From contig NZ_LMPT01000018.1 of assembly GCF_001424425.1 (NCBI RefSeq), positions 434,001-498,000 on the forward strand: a stretch of DNA of 64,000 bases. Direction: 5' to 3'. A model generated the notes under the pieces. That model was not told the origin of the DNA. It made no database searches and saw only the letters and a program-made list of their open reading frames with translations. Below, piece by piece: positions 16,377 to 24,689 of this stretch (positions within the stretch are counted from its first letter, which is position 1; each line of letters starts with the position of its first letter). The stretch is from Acidovorax sp. Leaf191 (GTDB lineage Bacteria; Pseudomonadota; Gammaproteobacteria; Burkholderiales; Burkholderiaceae_C). Made by a program: the position numbers and the translations under genes.

Positions 16377-17846
16377 ATGAGCCTCAAAGAAAACACCCGT
16401 CGATGGTTACCCAAGGTCCGGAGGATGGCGATCAGCCTGCCAATGGCCCTGCTGGCAGCCATGGTGCTGGTGGGTATCAACGAGACCGGGCACATGCGGT
16501 CGCAGGACGCCGTGGCGCAGATGGCGCATGGCCAGGATACGCGCAAGGCCGTCAATTCGCTGCTGCAGAGCATGCTGGACGCGGAGACCGGCCAGCGCGG
16601 CTACCTGCTCACCGGCAATGAAGCTTACCTGGAGCCGTACGACAAGGCTGTCGCCACGGTGCAGACCAATCTGGACGGGCTGCGCCAGCAGTTCATGGAT
16701 GCCCCCGACGACATGCAGGAATTCGCGCTGCTGTCGCGGCAGATCTCGCGCAAGCTCGCCGAGATGGAGCTCAGCCTGCGGCTGCGCCGCCAGGGCAACG
16801 ACGACGCCTGGAAGTTCATCCTGCACACCGACCTGGGCAAGGAGCACATGGAGGCGATCCGCAAGCACTCGCAGGAGTTGATCGCCCGCAGCGACCGCTA
16901 TGTGCAGCAGGGGCAGCAGCAGGTGGAGCAGTCCCTCATGCTCTCGCGCATCGGCATTGCCACCGTGACGGCCATCGGCCTGCTGGCGTTCTACATGTAC
17001 CTGCGCCAGACGCAGGCCGTGCAGCAGGTGAGCCAGCGCGAGCAGGCGCTGCTTGAGCGCGAGCGCGACCGGCTCGAAGGCCTGGTGAAGGAGCGTACGG
17101 CCACGCTGTCCGAACTGGCGAACCACCTGCAGCAGGTGCGCGAGGAAGAGCGTGCCCACCTGGCGCGCGAACTGCACGACGAACTGGGTGCGCTGCTGAC
17201 GGCGGCCAAGCTCGATGTGGCACGGCTCAAGTCCAAGATCGACGCCACCGCGCCGGATGTCTCGGAACGGCTCAAGCACCTGACCGAGACGCTCAACAGT
17301 GGCATCGCGCTCAAGCGCCGCATCATCGAAGACCTGCGGCCTTCCTCGCTGTCCAACCTGGGGCTGACTGCGGCCATCGAAATCCTCACGCGCGAATATG
17401 CCGAGCGCGCCGCCATCGAGGTCGAGACCAGCCTCGAATCCGTGCAGCTGCCCGATGCCTCCCAACTCACCGTGTACCGCATGGTGCAGGAGGCCCTCAC
17501 CAACATCGGCAAGTACGCCAAGGCCGACAAGGTGCTGGTGTCGGTGCACGCCTATCCCACGCATGTCTCGGTGCAGGTGCGCGACAACGGCCAGGGCTTC
17601 GACCCCAGCAGCGTGCGGCCCACCTCGCACGGGCTGTCCGGCATGCGCCACCGGGTGGAGGCTGCCGGCGGCCGCCTGTCGATCACCTCGCGGCCGGGTA
17701 ACGGCACGCTGGTATCTGCGGTCCTGCCCTTGAAGCGCGAAGAGGGCGACGAGTCCTCTCAGCAAGACAACGCGACCCAGACCGCTCAAGCCACGTCAGC
17801 GACTGCGACTGTGGCTGCGGCCCCCGTTTCTTCCTCGACCTTCTGA
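16377..17846 (+). CDS. CHASE3-domain sensor histidine kinase (HisKA_3 type)
   Basis: Membrane sensor kinase of 489 residues. The first membrane helix is at about 17-34, followed by an extracytoplasmic CHASE3 domain with its hallmark DAETGQRGYLLTG near residue 68. The second helix is at about 190-208, then a coiled linker. The HisKA_3 phospho-acceptor His lies in ARELHDELGA near residue 266, and the ATPase domain has DNGQGFD and GLSGMRHR near residues 400-425. The last 30 residues are a low-complexity Ala/Thr/Ser tail absent from most relatives. It is paired with the divergent NarL-type regulator. Confidence 0.93.
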   Translation: MSLKENTRRWLPKVRRMAISLPMALLAAMVLVGINETGHMRSQDAVAQMAHGQDTRKAVNSLLQSMLDAETGQRGYLLTGNEAYLEPYDKAVATVQTNLDGLRQQFMDAPDDMQEFALLSRQISRKLAEMELSLRLRRQGNDDAWKFILHTDLGKEHMEAIRKHSQELIARSDRYVQQGQQQVEQSLMLSRIGIATVTAIGLLAFYMYLRQTQAVQQVSQREQALLERERDRLEGLVKERTATLSELANHLQQVREEERAHLARELHDELGALLTAAKLDVARLKSKIDATAPDVSERLKHLTETLNSGIALKRRIIEDLRPSSLSNLGLTAAIEILTREYAERAAIEVETSLESVQLPDASQLTVYRMVQEALTNIGKYAKADKVLVSVHAYPTHVSVQVRDNGQGFDPSSVRPTSHGLSGMRHRVEAAGGRLSITSRPGNGTLVSAVLPLKREEGDESSQQDNATQTAQATSATATVAAAPVSSSTF

Positions 17847-18181
17847 GCCGGTGCGCCACGGGCGCGCCGATCCACGGCGGGCTTGCAGGTACACGGCACC
17901 TGCGCCGGTGCGCGCTGCGTCATCGCAGCGCCGCTCTCCCTGGGTGACCCTTGCTGCGCTCTGGGGCCAGAGCGCATGGCGCTGCGCCCGCAGTCGCGCA
18001 GTCAATTCGCCATCTACACGGCGCCGTCCTACACGGCCCGCGCGGTGCCGCCGACACGGGGGCGCGCCGGGCACCGGCATCGGCCAGCCTGGTTCATCCA
18101 TACAGTTGACCCCAGGCGCTGAAGTTCTCGTGCCAACCGACCGACCAGCCGGCCAGCCCGGCCCCTCACAAGGAGAAGGAA
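17847..18181. other. 335-base gap between histidine kinase and DUF1328 gene
   Basis: No credible coding region. It holds an 8-bp stem gcgctgcg/cgcagcgc at 17912-17931 without a T run, and a TTGACC hexamer near 18112 that could be a -35 element for the downstream envelope genes, although no convincing -10 follows. Nothing else stands out. Confidence 0.4.
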
Positions 18182-18346
18182 ATGTTGCACTACGCAGTTG
18201 TTTTTCTGGTGATCGCGCTGATCGCGGCACTGTTCGGCTTTGGCGGCATCGCTGCTGGCGCCGTGGGCATTGCCAAGATCCTGTTCTTCGTGTTCGTGAT
18301 CATGGCCGTTGTGACCTTTGTCCTGGGGCTGCTGCGAAAGGGCTGA
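18182..18346 (+). CDS. DUF1328 (YtjA-like) small membrane protein
   Basis: A 54-residue protein with two membrane helices (about 4-22 and 29-50) joined by a Gly/Ala-rich turn [19 protein letters not shown], the pattern of DUF1328. The function is unknown; relatives are often found in envelope or osmotic stress groups. AAGGAGAAGG lies just before ATG 18182. It is first in a run with a DUF883 protein and a BON-domain protein in the same direction. Confidence 0.88.
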   Translation: MLHYAVVFLVIALIAALFGFGGIAAGAVGIAKILFFVFVIMAVVTFVLGLLRKG

Positions 18347-18402
18347 CGCCCGCCGGCAACCCGACCGCACACCAGCATCCCCATTTACCAGGAGTTTGAA
18401 CA

Positions 18403-18795
18403 ATGAGCATCCAGACCGCCACCGATAAAGTCGCCGACAACGCCCGCCACCTGGCTGACGACGTTCTGCAAAGCGCCCAAGACGCCGTGACATCCACCCG
18501 CAAGGCCGCCGACAAGTCGCTTGAAAAAGCCGAAGAAGGGGTGCGTAGCCTGCGCGAGCAGACCGACCCCGTCATCGACGACCTGGCAGCCCGTGCCCAG
18601 GAGCTGGCCAGCCGCGGTATCGACTACTGCGCAGAAACCAGTGCCCGTGCCCGCCGCCAGATGCAGCAAGCTGCTGAGGCCACCACGCGCTACGTGGCCG
18701 AAGAGCCCGCCAAGTCGCTGGTGATTGCCGCCGCATCGGGCGCCGCTTTGGCCACCCTGCTGCTGTGGGCCTCGCGCCGCCGCCCAGCGTACTAA
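18403..18795 (+). CDS. DUF883/ElaB-like membrane-anchored protein
   Basis: A 130-residue protein with a long amphipathic helical region rich in Ala, Asp and Lys (about residues 5-100) and one C-terminal membrane helix (VIAAASGAALATLLLWA) followed by a basic RRRP tail. This matches the DUF883 group (ElaB/YqjD), tail-anchored inner-membrane proteins, some of which bind ribosomes in stationary phase. AGGAG precedes ATG 18403. It lies 56 bases after the DUF1328 gene. Confidence 0.75.
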   Translation: MSIQTATDKVADNARHLADDVLQSAQDAVTSTRKAADKSLEKAEEGVRSLREQTDPVIDDLAARAQELASRGIDYCAETSARARRQMQQAAEATTRYVAEEPAKSLVIAAASGAALATLLLWASRRRPAY

Positions 18796-19012
18796 CTCAA
18801 AATCAAATCGTGCGAGTTGCTCCACGCAGCCTGACCCGCAGGTCCTCTGGCTCACCAAGACGCTGAAGGACACGCAACCCAGGTGACAGGGCAACCCCCA
18901 GACACTTCATCGATCCCCCACAGTCCGCTGGCCGCGGAGGGTGCAACAGGCCGGCAGACTGAGATAACTCCAGCACCCGCGTTCCCAACCATTTTTCAAC
19001 AAGGACAACATC

Positions 19013-19330
19013 ATGAAATACGCACGTGCCCTCGCTTTCGCCGCAGTAGCTGGCATCACCATCGTCACGGCCACGGGCTGCTCGGTGGCTCGCGACCAGC
19101 AAACTATGGGTTCCTACGTTGATGATGCAGGCATCACCACGGCTGTGAAGGCCAAGATGGCTGAAGACAAGAGCGTGTCCGCTACCTCCATCAGCGTGGA
19201 AACGCTGAACGGTACGGTGCAGTTGTCGGGCTTTGCCAAGTCGCAAACCGAAAAGAACCAGGCTGAAGCCATTGCCCGCAACACCAAGCATGTGCGCGAA
19301 GTGCGCAACAGCATCGTTGTCCGTCCCTGA
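19013..19330 (+). CDS. BON-domain periplasmic lipoprotein-like protein
   Basis: A 105-residue exported protein. The N-terminal signal ends in TATGCS, a lipobox-like site with Cys23. A single BON domain follows (about residues 40-103: ITTAVKAKM, VETLNGTVQLSGF and VREVRNSIVV). BON domains bind phospholipid membranes and occur in OsmY and DolP. It probably maintains the envelope under stress. It follows the DUF883 gene after 217 bases and precedes a strong terminator. Confidence 0.88.
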   Translation: MKYARALAFAAVAGITIVTATGCSVARDQQTMGSYVDDAGITTAVKAKMAEDKSVSATSISVETLNGTVQLSGFAKSQTEKNQAEAIARNTKHVREVRNSIVVRP

Positions 19331-19390
19331 GCGGAACGCTTGACCCCAGGGTGACGGCCATTCAGGCCGTCGCCCGCCGGGACGAGAACT

Positions 19391-19427
19391 GAGCAGGCTC
19401 CAGGGTCCCCTGGAGCCTGCTCTTTTT
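19391..19427 (+). terminator. Strong rho-independent terminator after BON gene
   Basis: Near-perfect 15-base stem beginning gagcaggctccaggg, two-base loop, followed by a run of five T. It closes the DUF1328-DUF883-BON group. Confidence 0.95.
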
Positions 19428-19503
19428 CATTGACATACGTTGTTTTCCTCTTTGACACGCACACCGTGTGCCGAAGAGCGCACCAGGGTTTAAGCTCACC
19501 ACC

Positions 19504-20637
19504 ATGCGCGTATTCAATTGCGACCATTGCGGTCACCTGGTTTTCTTCGATAGCGTGCAGTGCCTGAACTGCGGGAGCACGCTGGCGTTTCTGCCCGACC
19601 AGATGACATTGGCTGCGCTGACGCCCGCTCCGCAGGACGGTGATGGGCTGTGGCGGCGCAGAAGCCAGGAGGGCAGCACGCAGCACACCGGGCGCCTGTA
19701 CCGCATGTGCCGCAACCATACCGAATACCAGGCGTGCAATTTCGCCATCCCGGCCAATGACTTTGCCGACCTGTGCGCGTCGTGCCGGCAAACCCGGTTT
19801 CTGCCCGACCTGTCGGCTTACGCCAACATGCGGCGCTGGAAGCAGATCGAAGGCGCCAAGCGCCAGCTGTTCTACACGCTGGCGCGGCTGGGGCTGGAGC
19901 CCGTGCCGGGCCGGGCAGGGCCGGTGTTCGAGTTCCTGGCAGACATGCCGGGCGGGCCGCCCATCCTCACCGGGCACCTGGGCGGCATCATCACACTCAA
20001 CATCGCAGAGGCCGACGATGATGAGCGGGCGCGCCGGCGCATCGCGCTGGGCGAGCCGTACCGCACGCTGATCGGGCACCTGCGCCACGAATCCGGCCAC
20101 TTCTACTGGGACCAGCTGGTGCGCGACGGCGGCCTGCTGGAGTCGTTCCGTGACCTTTTCGGCGACGAGCGCCAGGATTACTCCGCCGCGCTCGATGCCC
20201 ACTACGCCAAGCAGGGCGAGTTGGGCGACTGGGCCACGCGCCACGTCAGCGCCTACGCGGCCTCGCACCCGTGGGAAGACTGGGCCGAAACCTGGGCGCA
20301 CTACCTGCACATGATCGACCTGCTGGAGACCGCCGCCAGTTACTCGGCCGGCGTCACCGTGCCCGACCCGCGCGGCAGTGTGCGCCACCATGTCACCGAC
20401 CCGTTTGCGATGCCGCGCCCCGGGTTCCAGGACATGGTGCGCCAGTGGGTGCCGCTCACGCTCATGCTCAACAGCCTGAGCCGCAGCCTGGGCCAGCACG
20501 ACGCCTATCCGTTTGCGCTGTCGGCGGGCGCCATGCGCAAGCTGCGGTTCGTGCACGACCTGGTGCGGGCGCAGACCCAGGCGGGCGGCCGGCCGGATGC
20601 AGGCGTGCCAGACCCCGGCGTGCCCACAGCCCTCTGA
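19504..20637 (+). CDS. Putative zinc-binding metallopeptidase (COG4307-like)
   Basis: A 377-residue protein with an N-terminal zinc ribbon (CDHC at residues 6-9 and CLNC at 20-23) and more Cys near residues 65-100. A metallopeptidase-like motif HESGH lies at about residues 195-199, with a downstream EDWAETWAHYLH segment near residue 260 that may supply further ligands. The family is annotated as putative zinc-binding peptidases, but no substrate is known. The start is ATG 19504 (MRVFNCDHCG); the frame is open 36 bases further upstream without a ribosome site. Confidence 0.82.
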   Translation: MRVFNCDHCGHLVFFDSVQCLNCGSTLAFLPDQMTLAALTPAPQDGDGLWRRRSQEGSTQHTGRLYRMCRNHTEYQACNFAIPANDFADLCASCRQTRFLPDLSAYANMRRWKQIEGAKRQLFYTLARLGLEPVPGRAGPVFEFLADMPGGPPILTGHLGGIITLNIAEADDDERARRRIALGEPYRTLIGHLRHESGHFYWDQLVRDGGLLESFRDLFGDERQDYSAALDAHYAKQGELGDWATRHVSAYAASHPWEDWAETWAHYLHMIDLLETAASYSAGVTVPDPRGSVRHHVTDPFAMPRPGFQDMVRQWVPLTLMLNSLSRSLGQHDAYPFALSAGAMRKLRFVHDLVRAQTQAGGRPDAGVPDPGVPTAL

Positions 20638-20712
20638 GATCGCCCCCGGCCGGCGGACGGCCTCCCGCGCCGCGGCCAGCAGCCCGGCGCGATCCTTGCG
20701 ACACTGGCGGAC

Positions 20713-21459
20713 ATGACGACATCTTCATCCCACGCCACCGCGCTCCCCCGATTGGTCTTCATCCCGGGCCTCGCGGCCGATGCCGCCATGTGGCAGGCCC
20801 AACTGGCCGCCATGCCTGCCGACCTGCACCCGGTGGTGACCACCGCCCATGCCCAGCCTTCAGCGCTGCGCATCGAGGACATGGCTGCGCAGGTGCTGGC
20901 GTTCCATGGCGGCCCCTTGCTGCTGTGCGGCGCCTCGATGGGCGGCATGGTGGCGATGGAAGCCGCGCGCCAGGCGCCCGGGCGCGTGGCTGGCCTGGCC
21001 TTGCTGGGCACTTCGGCCCGGCCTGAAGCCCCCGAGATGCGCGCCCTGCGCGAGGCCGCGATGGAGCTGTTTGCGCAGGGCCGGGTGCGCGAGGTGATCG
21101 AGCCCAATGTCGCGTTCGCCTTCCACCCCGCCAGCGCCGCCAAGCCCCACCTGGTGCAGGCCTACCTCGATTTCGTCCTGCGCGCCGGCGCCGAGCAGCT
21201 GGTGCGACAAAACCGCGCCGTCATCCACCGGCCCGACGCCCGGCTGCACCTGCCCCGCATCGCCTGCCCCACGCTGGTGGTGTGCGGCGATGCGGACCAG
21301 CTCACGCCGCCCGAATGCTCGGCCGAGATCGCAGCGCTGATCCCGGGCGCTGACTACCAGGTGCTGGCCGAGTGTGGTCACATGCTGACCATGGAGCAGC
21401 CCGACGCCGTCAACCGCGCGCTGCTGGGGTGGCTGGCGCGGGGCGGGTGGGCTCGGTAG
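20713..21459 (+). CDS. Alpha/beta hydrolase
   Basis: A 248-residue alpha/beta-fold hydrolase. The oxyanion segment FIPGLAADAAMW is near residue 16, the nucleophile elbow GASMGG near residue 75, an acid in VVCGDADQLTPP near residue 197 and the catalytic His in ECGHMLTMEQPD near residue 225. The length and the CGASMGGMVAMEAARQAPGR pattern resemble small esterases or lactonases; the substrate cannot be told. It follows the zinc peptidase gene by 75 bases. Confidence 0.87.
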   Translation: MTTSSSHATALPRLVFIPGLAADAAMWQAQLAAMPADLHPVVTTAHAQPSALRIEDMAAQVLAFHGGPLLLCGASMGGMVAMEAARQAPGRVAGLALLGTSARPEAPEMRALREAAMELFAQGRVREVIEPNVAFAFHPASAAKPHLVQAYLDFVLRAGAEQLVRQNRAVIHRPDARLHLPRIACPTLVVCGDADQLTPPECSAEIAALIPGADYQVLAECGHMLTMEQPDAVNRALLGWLARGGWAR

Positions 21460-21467
21460 ACATTGAA

Positions 21468-21520
21468 TCAAAACAGCCTCTGCCGCTCATCTGGCAAGCG
21501 CTAGCTGCTATCAATAGCAG
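21468..21520 (-). repeat. Dispersed hairpin repeat family A, full copy on minus strand
   Basis: On the minus strand it reads ctgctattgatagcagctag, cgcttgcc, gcggcagaggctgttttga. It fills the gap between the convergent hydrolase and panC genes. Confidence 0.65.
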
Positions 21521-21524
21521 AGCA

Positions 21525-22379
21525 TCAGAACTCCAGGTTGTCGATGAGCCGCGTGGTGCCCAGGCGCGCCGCACCCAGCGCCACCAGCGTGCCCGGCGCG
21601 TCCTCGGCCGTGGGTGCCAGCAGATCCACCCGGCGGCGCACCGTCAGGTAGTCGGGCTGCCAGCCGCGTGCGCGCAGGGCGTCCAGGGCCTGCTGCTCCC
21701 ACGCTGCGGCGTGCTGCGGGTCAGGGGCCGGAGCGCCGCGCCAGCGCTGTGCCAGTTGCTGCAGCGCCTGCGACAGAGCCACGGCTTCCTGGCGCTCCTG
21801 CAGTCCCAGGTAGCCATTGCGCGAGCTCAGGGCCAGCCCGTCGGCGGCGCGGAAGGTCTCGCCCGCCACGACCTCGATGGGCAGCGCGAACTGCCGCACC
21901 ATGTGGCGGATGACCATGAGCTGCTGGTAGTCCTTCTTGCCGAACACGGCCGTGCCGCCCGTGGCGCCCAGCACGCAGGCAAACAGCTTCATCACCACCG
22001 TGCTCACGCCCACGAAGAAGCCGGGTCGAAAGTGCCCCTCCAGCATGTCGGCCAGCAGTGGGTCGGGATGCACCTTGAAGGTCTGGGGCTCGGGGTACAG
22101 GTCGGCCTCGCGCGGTGCAAACAGCACATCGCAGCCGGCGGCCTGCAGTTGCGCGCAGTCGGCCTCCCAGGTGCGCGGGTAGCTGTCGAAATCCTCGTGC
22201 GGCAAGAATTGCAGGCGGTTCACGAAGATGCTGGCCACCGTCATGTCGCCCAGGGGCTTGGCCTGGTGCACCAGGGCGATGTGCCCGTCGTGCAGATTGC
22301 CCATGGTGGGCACGAAGGCGGGGCGACGGTACGGGGCCAGGGCCTGGCGCAGGTCGGCAACGGAGCGGGCGATGAGCAT
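21525..22379 (-). CDS. panC: Pantothenate synthetase
   Basis: Cytosolic enzyme that joins pantoate and beta-alanine with ATP to make pantothenate (vitamin B5). The 284-residue protein has the family motifs PTMGNLHDGHIALV at about residues 25-38, FVNRLQF near residue 52, VFGKKDYQQLMVIR near residue 146 and LSSRNGYL near residue 184. The start is ATG 22379; the longer frame has no ribosome site. panB lies 115 bases upstream on the same strand. Confidence 0.96.
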   Translation of the reverse strand: MLIARSVADLRQALAPYRRPAFVPTMGNLHDGHIALVHQAKPLGDMTVASIFVNRLQFLPHEDFDSYPRTWEADCAQLQAAGCDVLFAPREADLYPEPQTFKVHPDPLLADMLEGHFRPGFFVGVSTVVMKLFACVLGATGGTAVFGKKDYQQLMVIRHMVRQFALPIEVVAGETFRAADGLALSSRNGYLGLQERQEAVALSQALQQLAQRWRGAPAPDPQHAAAWEQQALDALRARGWQPDYLTVRRRVDLLAPTAEDAPGTLVALGAARLGTTRLIDNLEF

Positions 22380-22494
22380 GGTGAAGAGGCCGTGCGGCGA
22401 TGAAGAAAAAAGGCAGGGATTGGCGAACGCGCTTGCGTGCGTGGGCAACGGGGGCAATCGGCAATCGGCGCTGGGTATGGATCGACGCCTGGCG

Positions 22495-23376
22495 CTACCA
22501 CGCGTGCAGTGCGTTGTCCGGAAACCGCCCCTGCTTGACGGCCTGCACGTACGCCTCCATGGCGCCGCGCACGCTGCCTGCGTCCTGCATGAAGTCGTGC
22601 ACGAACCGGGGCATCTTTCCCAGGTTCATGCCCAGCATGTCGTGCAGCACCAGCACCTGGCCCGCGGTGCCGTTGCCCGCACCGATGCCGATGGTGTGGC
22701 AGTGCGGCAGCTCCGCCGTGATGTCGGCCGCCAGCGCGGCGGGCACCATCTCCAGCACCAGCATGGCCGCACCGGCGTCCTCCAGTTCGTGCGCTTCCTG
22801 GCGCAGCGTGCGCGCCGCACCGTCCGTCCTGCCCTGCACGCGGTAGCCGCCCAGGGCGTGCACGGTCTGCGGCGTCAGGCCCAGGTGTGCGCACACGGGG
22901 ATGCCGCGCTGCACCAGAAACTCCACCGTGGGTGCGGTCCAGCCACCGCCTTCCAGCTTGACCATGTGCGCGCCGGCCTGCATCAGCGCGCAGGCGCTGC
23001 GCAGGGCTTGCTCGCGGCTTTCGGCGTAGGTGCCGTAGGGCAGGTCGGCAATCAGCCAGGCCGTGGCCTGCACGCGGTGCAGCCCCCGCGCCACGCTGGC
23101 CGTGTGGTAGGCCATGGTGTCCAGCGCCACGCCCACGGTGCTGGGCAGCCCCTGGCAGACCATGCCCAGCGAGTCGCCCACCAGGATGCACTCCACGCCC
23201 GCCGCATCGGCCACGGCGGCGAACGTGGCGTCGTAGGCCGTCAGCATCGTGATCTTCTCGCCAGCGTCCCGCATCTGCGCCAGTCGCGGCAGGCTTACGG
23301 GCCTGCGCTGAGGCAGGGGCGACGCAGGCGGCAGGGTGCCGTAGGGCGTGGCAGACGCGGTGCTGGTGGCAGTCAT
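22495..23376 (-). CDS. panB: 3-methyl-2-oxobutanoate hydroxymethyltransferase
   Basis: First committed enzyme of pantothenate synthesis: adds a hydroxymethyl group from methylenetetrahydrofolate to ketoisovalerate. The 293-residue protein has LTAYDATFA near residue 45, VGDSLGM (metal and substrate site) near residue 66, VKLEGG near residue 138 and [21 protein letters not shown] near residue 220. The first 28 residues, rich in Ser, Pro and Thr, look like an extension beyond the usual core, so a later start is possible. It lies upstream of panC. Confidence 0.95.
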   Translation of the reverse strand: MTATSTASATPYGTLPPASPLPQRRPVSLPRLAQMRDAGEKITMLTAYDATFAAVADAAGVECILVGDSLGMVCQGLPSTVGVALDTMAYHTASVARGLHRVQATAWLIADLPYGTYAESREQALRSACALMQAGAHMVKLEGGGWTAPTVEFLVQRGIPVCAHLGLTPQTVHALGGYRVQGRTDGAARTLRQEAHELEDAGAAMLVLEMVPAALAADITAELPHCHTIGIGAGNGTAGQVLVLHDMLGMNLGKMPRFVHDFMQDAGSVRGAMEAYVQAVKQGRFPDNALHAW

Positions 23377-23588
23377 GGGGCTCGCAGTGGCAAAAATTGC
23401 CGCGAGTCTATGCGATACCCCTGTCCCTACCGCCCTCGGAGGGCGCCCGCAGGACGTTGTAGCGGACCGCAGTGCACTGAAAGGCAACACCGGACAATTT
23501 GTCCAGTGCACCACGCCATCCACTGGCTATCATCCACCGCCATTGGCCGCTGCGTGGGGGTCCTGTGAAGAAAGACATGGAGGGGTCG

Positions 23589-24635
23589 ATGGACTACTGG
23601 GATGGATTCGATACCAGCCACTGGAAAACCAGTGACAAGGCCTGGATGGCAGAGCGCAAGCAGCAGTGGCTGGAGGTCGAGAAGCTGCTGTACGTGCTGG
23701 ACAAGAACAAGAAGGCCCGGAGCATCATCAAGCAATACTTCTTGAAGGGCCAGCTCCCCGAGTGGAAGAAGCTCCATGACTGGAGCCAAAGCTCCACCAC
23801 GCGCCACCTGGACCTGCTGCTCTTTCTGTACCTGCACCCTAGCCGTGACGATGCGGTGTTGCGACCCCTGCGCGACCAGTTCATGAACAACCCCCATGCC
23901 CGTTGGAACGACCGGTTGATCGGGTTCAACGGGTTGTGGCAGATCGGTCTGAGCGAGCCTGCGTCGGGCAGCCTGCGGATGTTTCGCATGGCCGATCTGG
24001 AAAAAGAACTGCCCGCAGTGGCCGCCAGCCTGCCGCCTGCGCCCGAGCCCTTTGCGGACTGCCGACGGATCGAAGTGCATACCGAGGGCCAGACCGAACG
24101 CCTCTTCAATCTGATGTGGCCCGACGTCAAGCTGCAGACCGTGCGCCTTCCGGTGACGATCAACACCTACTACAGTCGCGCACCCCGGTACACCCTGGAC
24201 TACGAAGATTTTCCAATGATGCAGCACGGCTTCACGCTGGATACGCTGTGGACCATGAGTCAATGGCTGGTGCGGCCTGAACCCCTGAACCGCGGCAGCA
24301 GCGACATGATCTTCCAGTACGAACGGCCGATGGACCTGTGGTACCACCACTGCGCGCAATCGGACGTGCCGCAGAACGCGGCGTGGCGCGAGCTGGTCAT
24401 GCTGGCGGTGTACCGCATCTTTCACTTCGACGTGGACCAGGAAGGCCCTGACAGCCCGCGCACCCGCTTCGTGCACAGGGCGCGGGCTTTGCTCACGCAG
24501 CGCGAGTTTTCCGCTTCGTTCCAAGCCCTGATCGCCGCAGCCCGCAGCGGCGAGGTCGTGGTGAGCGATGCATGGGGCCAAGAAGCCAAGGTTCTGGCAC
24601 CGGCCCTCTACACCAACACACGCTGCACCGGCTGA
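23589..24635 (+). CDS. Unknown protein, first of a pair with an ankyrin gene
   Basis: I do not recognise this 348-residue protein. It is soluble, with many aromatic residues (Trp in WDGFD, HWKTSDKAWMAERKQQW and DWSQSS), a basic helical N-terminus and a C-terminal helical region. There is no signal peptide. ATG 23589 follows a GGAGGGG ribosome site; ATG 23577 is an alternative. Base composition is lower in G+C than the flanking panB and nadC genes, which hints at transfer. The ankyrin-repeat gene follows by 54 bases in the same direction, suggesting a functional pair. Confidence 0.7.
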   Translation: MDYWDGFDTSHWKTSDKAWMAERKQQWLEVEKLLYVLDKNKKARSIIKQYFLKGQLPEWKKLHDWSQSSTTRHLDLLLFLYLHPSRDDAVLRPLRDQFMNNPHARWNDRLIGFNGLWQIGLSEPASGSLRMFRMADLEKELPAVAASLPPAPEPFADCRRIEVHTEGQTERLFNLMWPDVKLQTVRLPVTINTYYSRAPRYTLDYEDFPMMQHGFTLDTLWTMSQWLVRPEPLNRGSSDMIFQYERPMDLWYHHCAQSDVPQNAAWRELVMLAVYRIFHFDVDQEGPDSPRTRFVHRARALLTQREFSASFQALIAAARSGEVVVSDAWGQEAKVLAPALYTNTRCTG

Positions 24636-24689
24636 GGCCAGGTGCCCATTTCAAACCCAACCAACCAACCAAGACGAGAGTGTGGACCC

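Noticed and set aside
16407..17789. A 460-codon minus frame opposite the histidine kinase
   Set aside because: The plus-strand kinase has all expected motifs; the minus product has none.
24655..24672. Short ccaa tandem run before the ankyrin gene
   Set aside because: Only about four units in a noncoding leader; no regulatory meaning can be supported.
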